NCBI GenBank assembly: GCA_038526735.1
Contig: JBCBGM010000010.1
Span: forward strand, 1-64,000
DNA from: Rubricella sp038526735
GTDB lineage: Bacteria; Pseudomonadota; Alphaproteobacteria; Rhodobacterales; Rhodobacteraceae
Direction of reading: 5' to 3'
DNA: 64,000 nt
A program made the position numbers and the translations under genes. Shown one piece after another: positions 26,147 through 34,892 of this stretch; position 1 is the stretch's first letter, and every line of letters starts with the position of its first letter. Under the pieces are notes generated by a model, which worked only from the letters and a program-made list of their open reading frames with translations, ran no database searches and had not been told where the DNA came from.

Positions 26147-26839
26147 CTACTCAAAAACGCTGCAAATCTCCTCCAGCGGCTTTTTGAGGGTAGAGACTTG
26201 CGGCACCGTCGCCCCTTCCGCCGCATGACCGACCGCCAAGATCATCACCGGCTTCTCCGCCTCAGGCCGCCTGCACAAGCCATTGAGAAACTTCATCGGA
26301 TTGGGCGTGTGCGTCAGGCTCACCAGCCCCGCGTGATGCAGCGCCGCGATCAAAAACCCGGTCGCGATGCCCACACTCTCGTTCACGTAATAGTTCTTGA
26401 ACCGCGTGCCGTCGTCAAACTCACCATAGCGCTGCGCAAAGATCACGATCAGCCAAGCGGCGTCATCAAGATGCGGCTTCTCAGAGGAGGTGCCCATCGG
26501 CGCCAACGCCTGCAACCACTCATCACTCGCACCCCCGGCATAAAACTTGCGCTCTTCCTCTTCCGCCGCCAGCCGGATCTGGTGTTTGTGCGCGGGGTTA
26601 GAGATCGCCACGAAATGCCAGGGCTGATGGTTCGCCCCGCTCGGCGCACCACCCGCCGTACGAATACAGCTCTCGATCACCTCTCGTGGCACCGGGCGCG
26701 GCTCGTAGTGGCGCACCGAGTGCCGCCCCGCCATCCGCTCCCGAAAAGCCTCCGCCTCTGCCACCGACTGCGTATCCGAAAAGCTCATCCGATGCGGCAG
26801 GGGCAACGGCTCAAAGCTCGTCTTTTCCTTAAAGAACAT
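26147..26839 (-). CDS. Nitroreductase family flavoprotein
   Basis: The 230-residue protein starts at the ATG at 26839 after GGAGGGTCACC. FMN-binding signs are RHSVRHYEPRPVP, TAGGAPSGANHQPWHFV and the C-terminal MILAVGHAAEGATVPQ. It would reduce nitro or quinone-like substrates with NAD(P)H. An IYD-like dehalogenase branch is possible given the length. The FkbM methyltransferase gene lies upstream on the same strand. Confidence 0.88.
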   Translation of the reverse strand: MFFKEKTSFEPLPLPHRMSFSDTQSVAEAEAFRERMAGRHSVRHYEPRPVPREVIESCIRTAGGAPSGANHQPWHFVAISNPAHKHQIRLAAEEEERKFYAGGASDEWLQALAPMGTSSEKPHLDDAAWLIVIFAQRYGEFDDGTRFKNYYVNESVGIATGFLIAALHHAGLVSLTHTPNPMKFLNGLCRRPEAEKPVMILAVGHAAEGATVPQVSTLKKPLEEICSVFE

Positions 26840-26894
26840 GGTGACCCTCCCCAGGCGATACCTTTGTTTGTTGTGGCCGGCACGAAGGCCGCGA

Positions 26895-27659
26895 TCACCG
26901 CGCCTTCGTCTCCATCCCCGTCCCCACAAAATGACTGCGGAGTGCGGGCAGCCGATCCTTTGGTGCGATCACATGGTTCTTGTTGGTCTTGTAGCGCTGA
27001 TGCGTGAACACCAGCCCATAGCCCTGCGCATCCGCCCAGTCGAAGAACGCATCCTCGACCGTGTTATCCACTTCAATCAGCAACACCGGAGAACACCGCT
27101 GAAGGGTCTGCTCAAGTCCCGAAAGGACCCGCATCTCCATCCCTTCAACGTCGATCTTGATGAAGTCCGGGCTCTCGCCGCTCAGCACCTCATCCCCTTT
27201 CACAACGCTCAAGCTCCCCTCACCCGGCAGCATCCGCGCAGCACCAAGGTTGCGGTCCCGCTCCTCCATCGCAAAACCCGACATCGCAGCGTCGCTGACA
27301 CCGACCCCAAGGTTGGAGAGGTCAAAGACAGTCTCCAGCCGGTTCACCAACACGTTCTGGATCAACAGATCATAGGCCCGCGGGTTCGGCTCAAACGGGA
27401 TCACCCTGCGCGCGTTTAAAAACAGCGCCGCATAGAGCGAGTGGTTGCCGACATTCGCACCGATATCCACAAACACGCCGTTGTCCGGAAAGACATTCCG
27501 CAACGCGGCCAGCGCTTTTAGCTCATAAAACGTGCCCTTGCGGTGATTCCGCTGCACCGGGTCGCGCTCCATGTTCACACAAAACGTAACGCGCTTGCCC
27601 TCGACCTGCGTGTGCACAAGCTGCAACGGCACGCTCTGCACCGCAGCCCCTGTCGCCAA
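26895..27659 (-). CDS. FkbM family methyltransferase
   Basis: At least 254 residues show the class I methyltransferase fold: FVDIGANVGNHSLYAALFL (AdoMet loop), RRVIPFEPNPRAYDLL, and PDFIKIDVEGMEMRVLSGL, all FkbM signatures. These enzymes O-methylate sugars or polyketides. The start is uncertain: the listed TTG at 27659 is used only because the frame has no ATG. The frame stays open with coding-like residues (KLELRHPIVQEIDTLL) upstream to a stop near 27740. Confidence 0.8.
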   Translation of the reverse strand: MATGAAVQSVPLQLVHTQVEGKRVTFCVNMERDPVQRNHRKGTFYELKALAALRNVFPDNGVFVDIGANVGNHSLYAALFLNARRVIPFEPNPRAYDLLIQNVLVNRLETVFDLSNLGVGVSDAAMSGFAMEERDRNLGAARMLPGEGSLSVVKGDEVLSGESPDFIKIDVEGMEMRVLSGLEQTLQRCSPVLLIEVDNTVEDAFFDWADAQGYGLVFTHQRYKTNKNHVIAPKDRLPALRSHFVGTGMETKAR

Positions 27660-27794
27660 GTTCGCAAGGAGTGTATCAATTTCCTGAACGATCGGATGTC
27701 TCAGCTCTAGTTTCGCCGCGACCGTGCCGAAATTTCAAACAGCCGTCCAGCCCGGGAATGGGGAGAGACTCTCTGAGACGAAACCTTCCCCAGC

Positions 27795-28235
27795 TCACGC
27801 GCCGGCAGTCCACCGATGCTCCAGGTCGATCAGACCCGAACCATCCTCCACCTCGCGAGAGACCTCAACGCATCCCTCCCGCCGATAGAACTTCCGCGCC
27901 CGCGTGTTCTTTTCATAGGCCCAGACGGTGATCCAAGTCCGATCTGTCTTCGCCAAATCCAGCAGGGCCTTGCCAACCCCCGCCCCGCGCGCACGCCGGG
28001 CAATATAGAGGCCGGTGATGTTGTCATCCTCACGCAAACAAAACCCTACGACCGCCCCATCGCGCTCGGCCACCCAAGACGTTGGCACCTCTCGCAAGCA
28101 CCCACTCCACCAGGCCGCAACCGTCTCCAGATCATTGAGCGGCCCGATCCAGGGCGTCTCCGCATCCCACTACAGAATGATCGCCGCGCAAGCCGCACCA
28201 TCGCTCTCTTTCGCCAGTCGATACGTGTAGGACAT
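27795..28235 (-). pseudogene. GNAT acetyltransferase interrupted by an in-frame amber codon
   Basis: The minus strand starts MSYTYRLAKESDGAACAAII at the ATG at 28235, meets TAG at 28172-28170 after 21 codons, and then continues in frame WDAETPWIGPLND to a full GNAT core. The core has VGFCLREDDNITGLYIARR, RGAGVGKALLDLA (acetyl-CoA loop) and FYRREGCVEV. Total length would be 146 codons, normal for the family. The single nonsense codon makes it a probable pseudogene. Confidence 0.75.
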
Positions 28236-28360
28236 GAGCGCTGCGTAAGGGGCAAAGAGGCCCGCGTCCAGCGAAGGGGGGCGCTTACGTTATGGGCGTG
28301 TATCGTTGCTTCAGAGCGGCCGAGGCCCGACCCACCCTCAAAATGTCGCGACAGGAGCCG

Positions 28361-28493
28361 GTCCAGCGCTTGTCCGTGGGATGGCGCTCCGACCCGCGAT
28401 CAGCGCGATTTATAGTGGCAACGTCATCGCTCGACTGGTTTGGCGCTCCAGTGTGGCAAAGCGCCAGCCCGCCCGGACGGGCAAGCGCTGGAC
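28361..28493. repeat. Imperfect long inverted repeat downstream of tRNA-Pro
   Basis: Arms 28361-28377 and 28477-28493 (17 bases each) are complementary at 16 positions, and an inner pair TGGCGCT/AGCGCCA (28382-28388 and 28460-28466) continues the symmetry. A second TGGCGCT (28441-28447) offers an alternative hairpin. The element fills much of the 366-base gap between the acetyltransferase pseudogene and tRNA-Pro. I see no credible gene there. It could be a degenerate miniature element. Confidence 0.5.
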
Positions 28494-28601
28494 AGGCGCC
28501 TTCAGCTTGATTCCGGTCTGGTCTGCGCTGACCAAAGAACAAAAGGTCCCGCGACCCAACGCCGTACCAACCCTCACCACACCCACACTTTCAAAAAACT
28601 T

Positions 28602-28678
28602 TGGTCGGAGTGAGAGGATTCGAACCTCCGGCCCCTGCCTCCCGAAGACAGTGCTCTACCAGGCTGAGCTACACTCCG
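28602..28678 (-). tRNA. tRNA-Pro (anticodon CGG)
   Basis: On the minus strand the 77-nt gene has acceptor arms CGGAGTG and CACTCCG, D-arm TAGCTCAGCCTGGTAGAGC, anticodon loop TTCGGGA (anticodon CGG), T-arm GGTTCGAATCC and an encoded CCA. It reads CCG codons. Confidence 0.97.
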
Positions 28679-28727
28679 ACCGTGGCGCGGGGCGTACACC
28701 TGCGCCTGCGCCAATTCAAGAGCCTCG

Positions 28728-29726
28728 TCACTCTGCGGGCACCACGGCCCTATCCCGCCCAGCCTCAGCAGCCCCGGCACCCCTTACCAACAACCCAATC
28801 CGAGGCTGCTGGCCTGTGTCTGGCCGAATGTGGAACGCCCGCAGGATCGGGCGACGCAGCGACACGCCCGCCGTGCTCTCCCGCATCAAAATGTAGAGCC
28901 CCGAGGCCACAACCACAGCCGCCCCCATCAGCATCTGCGCGTCCACCGTCTCTCCGAAGAAAACAGCGCCCAGCACCACCGCCCATAGGATCTGGCTGTA
29001 CTGCATCGGCGCAACCACCGCCGCATCCGCCGCGCGGTAGGCCTTGATCACCAGCAAAGCGCCCAAAAGCCCAAAACAGGCCGTCAGCAAAAACGCGCCC
29101 AGATGCTCCACCGGCATCGGCTCATAGACAAACGGCAGTGCCGCACCCATCACCACCGCATTCGCCACCATCGGATACAGCAACAGCACCGCAGAGCGCT
29201 CCTCCGACCCGATCTTGCGAACGATGACCGATGCGAGCGCACCACCCACCGCCGCAACCAGCGCCGCGAAATGGCCCAGCGCAAACTCCCCACCCTTGGG
29301 GTTGAGCACGATCATCACGCCAACGAGGCCCACCAGCACCGCAATCCCCCGCCGCCAGCCTATCCGCTCTCCAAGGATTGGCACGGCGAGCAGCGTGATC
29401 AGCAACGGCGTCATGAACAAGATCGCATAGACCTGCGCCAGCGGCAGCACGCTGAAAGCATAAAACACCGACACGCCCACAACCACCGCCGCCGCCGTGC
29501 GCAGCGCCGTCCACCACGGATGGCGCGGGATCAGGTTGGCATCCGTCCGGTCGCGCAACAACGCCACCGTGATGATCGGAAAGCCAAAAAGCGTGGTGAA
29601 AAACACGATCTGCATCGGCGCGTAACTGGCACCCAGCAGTTTGACGATGGCGTCATGGGCGGCGAAGGCGGCAAACGCGCCCAAAGCAAAGAGCGCCCCG
29701 GCGAGCGGGCTGGTCTTGGTGGTCAT
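28728..29726 (-). CDS. DMT-superfamily (EamA) transporter
   Basis: The 332-residue protein starts at the ATG at 29726. It has ten hydrophobic segments in two EamA halves: the first opens GALFALGAFAAFAAHDAIVK, and the second includes GGALASVIVRKIG and LGAVFFGE. It would export or import small metabolites at the inner membrane. The substrate is not predictable. The C-terminal 30 residues are polar. Confidence 0.88.
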   Translation of the reverse strand: MTTKTSPLAGALFALGAFAAFAAHDAIVKLLGASYAPMQIVFFTTLFGFPIITVALLRDRTDANLIPRHPWWTALRTAAAVVVGVSVFYAFSVLPLAQVYAILFMTPLLITLLAVPILGERIGWRRGIAVLVGLVGVMIVLNPKGGEFALGHFAALVAAVGGALASVIVRKIGSEERSAVLLLYPMVANAVVMGAALPFVYEPMPVEHLGAFLLTACFGLLGALLVIKAYRAADAAVVAPMQYSQILWAVVLGAVFFGETVDAQMLMGAAVVVASGLYILMRESTAGVSLRRPILRAFHIRPDTGQQPRIGLLVRGAGAAEAGRDRAVVPAE

Positions 29727-29850
29727 AGCGGAGTTCCGGTTACGCGCACGACCCAACGCCGCGCGCGTAACCTAGAGTTGCGCCAAGGCTCCACAGGGTG
29801 GAAGCCTCAATTTGGCAAACCCGCCATGCAACAGATGCAACGCGCCGGGC

Positions 29851-30954
29851 TTAGGCCGCCTCAAGCGCTGCCAAAATCGCGTCACCCATGCCGCTGGTCG
29901 AAAGCGGCGTGCCGCCCTCCGGCCCCATCAGATCACCGGTGCGCGCACCCTCGGCGAGTGCGGTCTCGACTGCTGCCTCCAGCATGTCCGCCTCATCCCC
30001 CATGTCGAAGGAATAGCGCAGCGCCATCGCGAAGCTCAGGATACAGGCAATCGGGTTCGCCTTGCCCTCACCGGCGATATCCGGAGCCGAGCCATGCACC
30101 GGCTCATAGAGCGCCTTGGGCCGCCCATTCGCCATCGGCAACCCCAGAGAGGCCGATGGCAGCATCCCCAAAGAGCCCGTCAGCATCGCCGCCGCATCTG
30201 ACAGCAGGTCACCAAAGAGGTTGTCAGTCACGATCACATCAAACTGCTTGGGCCAACGGCAGAGCTGCATCGCGCCGGCATCTGCGTACATGTGCGACAG
30301 CTCCACGTCGGAGTACTCCTTCTCATGCACCTCGGTGACGACATCCCGCCACAGGATGCCGCTCTCCATCACATTGGCCTTCTCCATCGAGCAGACCTTG
30401 TTGCCGCGCTTGCGCGCCAACTCAAAGGCAGAGCGCGCGACACGCGCAATCTCGCTCTCGGTGTAGCGTTGGGTGTTGATGCCCACGCGCTCATTGCCTT
30501 CGGTGAAAATCCCCCGAGGCTCCCCGAAATACACGCCCGAGGTCAGCTCGCGCACGATCATGATGTCGAGCCCGGCGACCACGTCCTTCTTCAACGAGGA
30601 GAAATCCGCCAGCGCATCAAAGCACTGCGCCGGGCGCAGGTTCGAGAACAGGTCCATCTCTTTGCGCAGCCGCAACAGGCCCCGCTCCGGCTTCACCGAA
30701 AAGTCGAGATCGTCGTATTTCGGGCCACCCACCGCGCCCAGCAGCACCGCATCCACAGCCTGCGCCCGCTCCATCGTCTCGTCGGTCAGCGGCGTGCCAT
30801 GCGCGTCATAAGACGCCCCGCCCACAAGCCCCTCTTCCACGTCAAAGGTGATGCCTTTATGCGCACCAAACCAGTCGATGATCCGGCGCACCTCCGCCAT
30901 CACCTCAGGGCCAATGCCATCGCCGGGCAGGATCAGGAGGGAAGGGTTCGCCAT
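29851..30954 (-). CDS. leuB: 3-isopropylmalate dehydrogenase
   Basis: The 367-residue protein starts MANPSLLILPGDGIGPEVMA at the ATG at 30954. It oxidatively decarboxylates 3-isopropylmalate with NAD in leucine synthesis. MIVRELTSGVYFGEPRGI, KANVMESGILWRD and GDLLSDAAAMLTGSLGMLPS carry the substrate and metal sites, and EPVHGSAPDIAGEGKANP the NAD loop. leuD and leuC lie 4-7 kb away on the same strand, so leuB is probably a separate unit. Confidence 0.97.
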   Translation of the reverse strand: MANPSLLILPGDGIGPEVMAEVRRIIDWFGAHKGITFDVEEGLVGGASYDAHGTPLTDETMERAQAVDAVLLGAVGGPKYDDLDFSVKPERGLLRLRKEMDLFSNLRPAQCFDALADFSSLKKDVVAGLDIMIVRELTSGVYFGEPRGIFTEGNERVGINTQRYTESEIARVARSAFELARKRGNKVCSMEKANVMESGILWRDVVTEVHEKEYSDVELSHMYADAGAMQLCRWPKQFDVIVTDNLFGDLLSDAAAMLTGSLGMLPSASLGLPMANGRPKALYEPVHGSAPDIAGEGKANPIACILSFAMALRYSFDMGDEADMLEAAVETALAEGARTGDLMGPEGGTPLSTSGMGDAILAALEAA

Positions 30955-31028
30955 GGGGTGTCTCCGCGTGTTCTGAGTATGCCGTGGCGATACTTGCGGC
31001 ACCGCACAGGGTCAAGGCGACCAAGCGG

Positions 31029-31922
31029 TCACGCCAGCGCCGTCGTCAGCCCTGTCGCCAGCAAATCATAGACCCGGCGGATGCGCGGTGTCCGCCGCAA
31101 CGCCTCTGCCGCCGTCAGCCACACCTCTAAGGGTGGGATTTGCAGGTCTGGGAGCAGCCGCACCAGCGACGGCCTACGGTCGCCCAGCATCGTCAGCATC
31201 GCGCCCATCCCACAGCCTGCCTCGACCAGGGCGACCCCCGTGAGATTGCAGTCACACCGCACCTGAAACGCATCGCGGGAGAGCGTGATCCCCTGCGCAG
31301 CATAGCCCTCGATCAGGTCCAAACTCCGATCCCGCCCCACCAGCGGGAGCGTCAAAAGCTCGTCAATCTGCGTGGGCACCACCCCTCCCGGCAACAGATC
31401 GCGATGCACATAGAGGCCAATCGGTAGGTCCGCGATATGCCTCGTGATCACCTCCGGCTCGCGCGGGCGGAACATCCGCACCGCGATATCCGCCTCCCGA
31501 AACAACAGATTTTGCGTGGTGTCGGTGGGCAGCAGATCGAGCGAGATGCCCGGCTCCGTTGCCCGGATCTCTGCCAGCAAACTCGGCAGCACCTCCAGCG
31601 CCATCGTCTCAGAGGCGGTGATCCGCACCGCCCCCTCCAACGCCTGCGATTGCCCCGCCACGGTCAGCCCCAGCGCCTCAGAGGCATCCCGCATCGCCCG
31701 CGCGGCGGGCAACAGCGCAAACGCCTCCTCGGTCGGGGTCAGCCCGCGCGGGTTGCGGTGGAACAGATCTAACGCCGTCGCCGCCTCCAACTCCCGGATA
31801 TGCCGCCCCAGCGTCGGCTGCGTCAGGCCGAGCTTTTGCGCGGCCCCCGAAAGCGAGCCCTCTTCCGCCACCGCCAAAAAGCTGCGGATTAGGGACCAGT
31901 CGAGATGTGTGAGCTTATCCAT
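31029..31922 (-). CDS. LysR-family transcriptional regulator
   Basis: The 297-residue protein starts at MDKLTHLDWSL (ATG at 31922). An ATG at 31934 is also possible. The helix-turn-helix is GSLSGAAQKLGLTQPTLGRH, followed by the linker and a substrate domain (EGAVRITASETMALEVLPSL). It is divergent from the NAD(P)-binding protein gene, its likely target. The intergenic start region holds ATGCAT-TT-ATGCAT and CATATG motifs that could be binding sites. Confidence 0.9.
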   Translation of the reverse strand: MDKLTHLDWSLIRSFLAVAEEGSLSGAAQKLGLTQPTLGRHIRELEAATALDLFHRNPRGLTPTEEAFALLPAARAMRDASEALGLTVAGQSQALEGAVRITASETMALEVLPSLLAEIRATEPGISLDLLPTDTTQNLLFREADIAVRMFRPREPEVITRHIADLPIGLYVHRDLLPGGVVPTQIDELLTLPLVGRDRSLDLIEGYAAQGITLSRDAFQVRCDCNLTGVALVEAGCGMGAMLTMLGDRRPSLVRLLPDLQIPPLEVWLTAAEALRRTPRIRRVYDLLATGLTTALA

Positions 31923-32009
31923 GCATTTATGCATATCATATGTGAGCCGAGAGGCAATTTCATTACAAAACCGCATGGGCAAGTCTGACGTACCAGATAG
32001 GAGCCCAGC

Positions 32010-32963
32010 ATGACCCAATCCGTTCTCATCCTTGGCGCCGGGGGCCGTTTTGGCCGCCACGCCACCACCGCTTTCACCCAAACCGGATGGGAGGTGCGCA
32101 CGCCCCCGCGCGGCCCAGCCGGCGTCGATATCTTCGACCCCGCCTCTGTCACCCAGGCCGCGCGCGGTGTCGATGTGATCGTCAACGCCCTCAACCCAGC
32201 CTACCCCGACTGGGCGCGTGATGTGCCCCGCCTCACCCAGAGTGTCATCACCGCCGCCGAGGCGACGGGCGCCCTCGTGATCGTTCCCGGCAACATCTAC
32301 CCCTACGGCGCGGGGATGCCGCCCTTGCTCACAAGCACCACAGCCCACGCCCCCACCACCCGCAAAGGCCAGATCCGCACCGATATGGAAGAGGCCTACC
32401 GCGCCTCAAACGCGCGCTGCCTGATCCTGCGCGCGGGCGATTTTCTCGACGTGAAAGACAGCGGCAACTGGTTTGAAAGCCACATCGCCAAAGCCGCCCC
32501 CAAAGGCCGCTTCGCCTACCCCGGCCCAACCGATCAACCCCACGCCTGGGCCTTCCTGCCCGACATGGCCCGCGCCGCCGAAGCGCTCGCCGCGCAGGCA
32601 CACACCCTCCCCCGCTTCGCCGACGTCCCCTTCCCCGGCTACACCCTCACCGGAGAAGAGCTCCGCACCGCCGTCGAACACGTCCTTGGTCACCCCGTCC
32701 GCCACACCGGATTTCCGTGGCGGATGCTGCGGCTGATGGCCCTCGTCAGCCCGCTCATGCGCGAGGTGCTAGAGATGCGTTATCTCTGGAATGTGCCCCA
32801 CCAACTCGACGCAACACCACTGCAAGAGTTGCTGCCGACGTTCAAGCACACCCCGCTGGAAGGGGCCCTGCGCACCAGCCTCAGCCCTCACTCCAGCGTC
32901 ACATCCACCCAAACCAGCCGATGGTCCGAGGCCGCATCGCGCCCCTCACCGAGCAGCTCATAA
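32010..32963 (+). CDS. NAD(P)-binding Rossmann / epimerase-type protein
   Basis: The 317-residue protein begins VLILGAGGRFGRHATTAF, a dinucleotide-binding loop. It continues GVDVIVNALNPAYPDW and PGNIYPYGAGMPPLL in the manner of atypical short-chain dehydrogenases, with YPYG at the catalytic-Tyr position. It is transcribed divergently from a LysR regulator. The last 25 residues (SLSPHSSVTSTQTSRW...) read antisense through the end of the next gene, so the original stop may have been lost. Confidence 0.78.
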   Translation: MTQSVLILGAGGRFGRHATTAFTQTGWEVRTPPRGPAGVDIFDPASVTQAARGVDVIVNALNPAYPDWARDVPRLTQSVITAAEATGALVIVPGNIYPYGAGMPPLLTSTTAHAPTTRKGQIRTDMEEAYRASNARCLILRAGDFLDVKDSGNWFESHIAKAAPKGRFAYPGPTDQPHAWAFLPDMARAAEALAAQAHTLPRFADVPFPGYTLTGEELRTAVEHVLGHPVRHTGFPWRMLRLMALVSPLMREVLEMRYLWNVPHQLDATPLQELLPTFKHTPLEGALRTSLSPHSSVTSTQTSRWSEAASRPSPSSS

Positions 32964-34024
32964 CCCTGCGCACCGGGTGCGGGCCAAAACACGCCCGCAT
33001 CCACCACCCTGAGCCGCGCATCAGGCAGCAAGTAATCGACGCGCAGGTTGCCCGGCCCGCGCGTGTCATTCCAATCCGCCGTGTCTTGCGCCGCCGGGCC
33101 TAGGTGCGCCGTATTCGCACCACCCTGCGCCTGCGCCGCCTCCTCAGAACCCGCGCTGCCCTGCGCCGGGTCCTGCAACCGCGGGTGCGTCAGCAATCCC
33201 TGCACCGCACTCAACCGCCCATCCCCATCAAACGGATCAGTGTTCAAATCGCCCAGCACCACGACCAAGCCCTCCGGCGCCGGTGCCTCCCGCCCCTGAT
33301 CATCTGTCAGCGGCACACCATCTAAATACGCCGACCAAAACGCGACCTCGTCATGGTTGCGTCGCCCGTTGAAATCCTCCGGCCCGTCAAACACCGGCGG
33401 CGTGGGGTGCGAGGCCAGCAGATGCACCCGCCCCAGCGGCGTCTCCACCACGACATCCCAATGCGCTTTTGACGACAGCCGCTGCACCTCCTCGCGATAA
33501 CCTTCAAACCCCTCCGGTGGGATCGCCCCCGGAAACTCCGCCCACAAAAGCTCCGCAAAACTCCGGCTCGCAGCCGCATCAATCGGATACCGGCTCAACA
33601 CCGCCATCCCATACTGCCCCGGAAAATGCCCAAACCCCTGCGCATCCCGCCGCCCCGTCGTGAACCCGTCGCCATCGAGATCAAACCCCGTCAGCACGCC
33701 TGTGTTCGGTGCGGGCGCATAGCCATAGACATACGATACCCCCTCCGCCCCCCGCTGCCCGTCCTCCAAAAGCCGCTGAAACGCGTCCAGCGCGCGCCCC
33801 TCCGGGTCATGGTCAAACTCGTTGAGCAGCAGAATATCCGGCCGCACCGTTTGGATGATCGCGGCCACGTTTTGGGTCTGTTCACGCGGATTTCGCTCCA
33901 ACTCCGAGAGCAGCAACCCCGCACCGCTCCGGCTCAAACTGACATTGAACGTCGCGATCCGCAGCGTCTCCGCCACTGCCGCCTGCGAAAAGAGAACCAA
34001 GGCCAGCGCAACGGCCCAGCGCAT
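32888..34024 (-). CDS. Secreted endonuclease/exonuclease/phosphatase family protein
   Basis: The 378-residue protein starts at the ATG at 34024 with signal peptide MRWAVALALVLFSQAAVA. EEP-fold motifs are LRIATFNVSL, LLNEFDHD (catalytic Glu), HLLASHPTPP, VVLGDLNTDP, LRVDYLLPD and ASDHRLVWVDV. It is probably a periplasmic or exported phosphodiesterase or nuclease. It overlaps the upstream membrane-protein gene by one base (TGATG), so the two are co-translated. Confidence 0.88.
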   Translation of the reverse strand: MRWAVALALVLFSQAAVAETLRIATFNVSLSRSGAGLLLSELERNPREQTQNVAAIIQTVRPDILLLNEFDHDPEGRALDAFQRLLEDGQRGAEGVSYVYGYAPAPNTGVLTGFDLDGDGFTTGRRDAQGFGHFPGQYGMAVLSRYPIDAAASRSFAELLWAEFPGAIPPEGFEGYREEVQRLSSKAHWDVVVETPLGRVHLLASHPTPPVFDGPEDFNGRRNHDEVAFWSAYLDGVPLTDDQGREAPAPEGLVVVLGDLNTDPFDGDGRLSAVQGLLTHPRLQDPAQGSAGSEEAAQAQGGANTAHLGPAAQDTADWNDTRGPGNLRVDYLLPDARLRVVDAGVFWPAPGAQGYELLGEGRDAASDHRLVWVDVTLE

Positions 34025-34854
34025 CAGTCGGTGCGCGCCCGGTCGATGAGCCACGCGATCTTGAGCATCGCCATCCCGCGAATGAAAATCACCACCGGTA
34101 AAAACGCCCACAGCACACACCCCCAAATCAACGACTGGTAATTGGCCAGCGCCGCCGGATCGAACCACCCCCCCGAACGCGAGACAATCGCCAACGTCGC
34201 GTAAGGCAGCGCCATCCCGACCATCACATTGATCAGCCCGCCGCGTCGCAACCGCCAGGAGACATCCTTGCCCACCGTAGGGTCAAATGTCGGCAGGTTA
34301 ACCCAGAGGTTAAAGCTCTCCCGCTCCGCCGGCCACCGCAGCAGCCAGATGAACACGGTAAAGAACACCAGCCCCATCCCGCTGAGGATCAAGCTCATCG
34401 CCCCTGCACGCGAGACCAGCGCCACAAACGCCTCATCCCCACCACTCGCCACCAGCGCAATCGCCAGCGTCAGCGGTGAGAACTGAAAGCTCAGCAACGC
34501 CACCAACTGATCCGCAAAGGCCAAAAGCGCGCCCGCAAACGGGTCCACGCCTTCGGTCGCGCGGCACAGAAACAACAGCCCAATCACCACCACCGAAAAG
34601 GTGAAAAACCGGAACCGGTTGTAAGGCGGCGCAAAGCGAAAATCGATCAGACCGGGCTGGGTCGATGCATACTCAAAGAGCGTAAACACCGCCACGAGCG
34701 CGCCCATAATCAGCGAAATCTCCTGCCCCGTGCGCGAGGCACCGGGCAACAAAAACGCAGGGGCGGCGATGATTACGATCACCATAATGGCGCGCGCTAA
34801 GGCATTGATAACCCGGATTGTTCCAGATGCCCGCCGTCGCGAAATTCGCGCCAT
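34024..34854 (-). CDS. Multi-span inner-membrane protein of unknown function
   Basis: The 276-residue protein has about six hydrophobic segments, for example INALARAIMVIVIIAAPAFL, FFTFSVVVIGLLFLC and SLILSGMGLVFFTVFIWLL. I do not recognise a family, but it sits between leuD and the EEP gene and overlaps the latter by one base, so the two probably act in one process or share expression. Confidence 0.7.
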   Translation of the reverse strand: MARISRRRASGTIRVINALARAIMVIVIIAAPAFLLPGASRTGQEISLIMGALVAVFTLFEYASTQPGLIDFRFAPPYNRFRFFTFSVVVIGLLFLCRATEGVDPFAGALLAFADQLVALLSFQFSPLTLAIALVASGGDEAFVALVSRAGAMSLILSGMGLVFFTVFIWLLRWPAERESFNLWVNLPTFDPTVGKDVSWRLRRGGLINVMVGMALPYATLAIVSRSGGWFDPAALANYQSLIWGCVLWAFLPVVIFIRGMAMLKIAWLIDRARTD

Positions 34855-34892
34855 AGATGACCCCCACGATCATGACTCTCGCGACAGGATAA

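Noticed and set aside
23402..28172. Idea that TAG is recoded as a sense codon in this genome
   Set aside because: TAG is the natural stop of intact genes here, for example the carbonic anhydrase (21481-21483), leuC and the membrane protein ending at 20319. No suppressor tRNA is in the window.
28285..28542. Small protein on either strand in the gap beside tRNA-Pro
   Set aside because: Several 70-85 codon frames are open on both strands, but none has a ribosome site and they lie over the inverted repeat; openness is explained by GC-rich composition.
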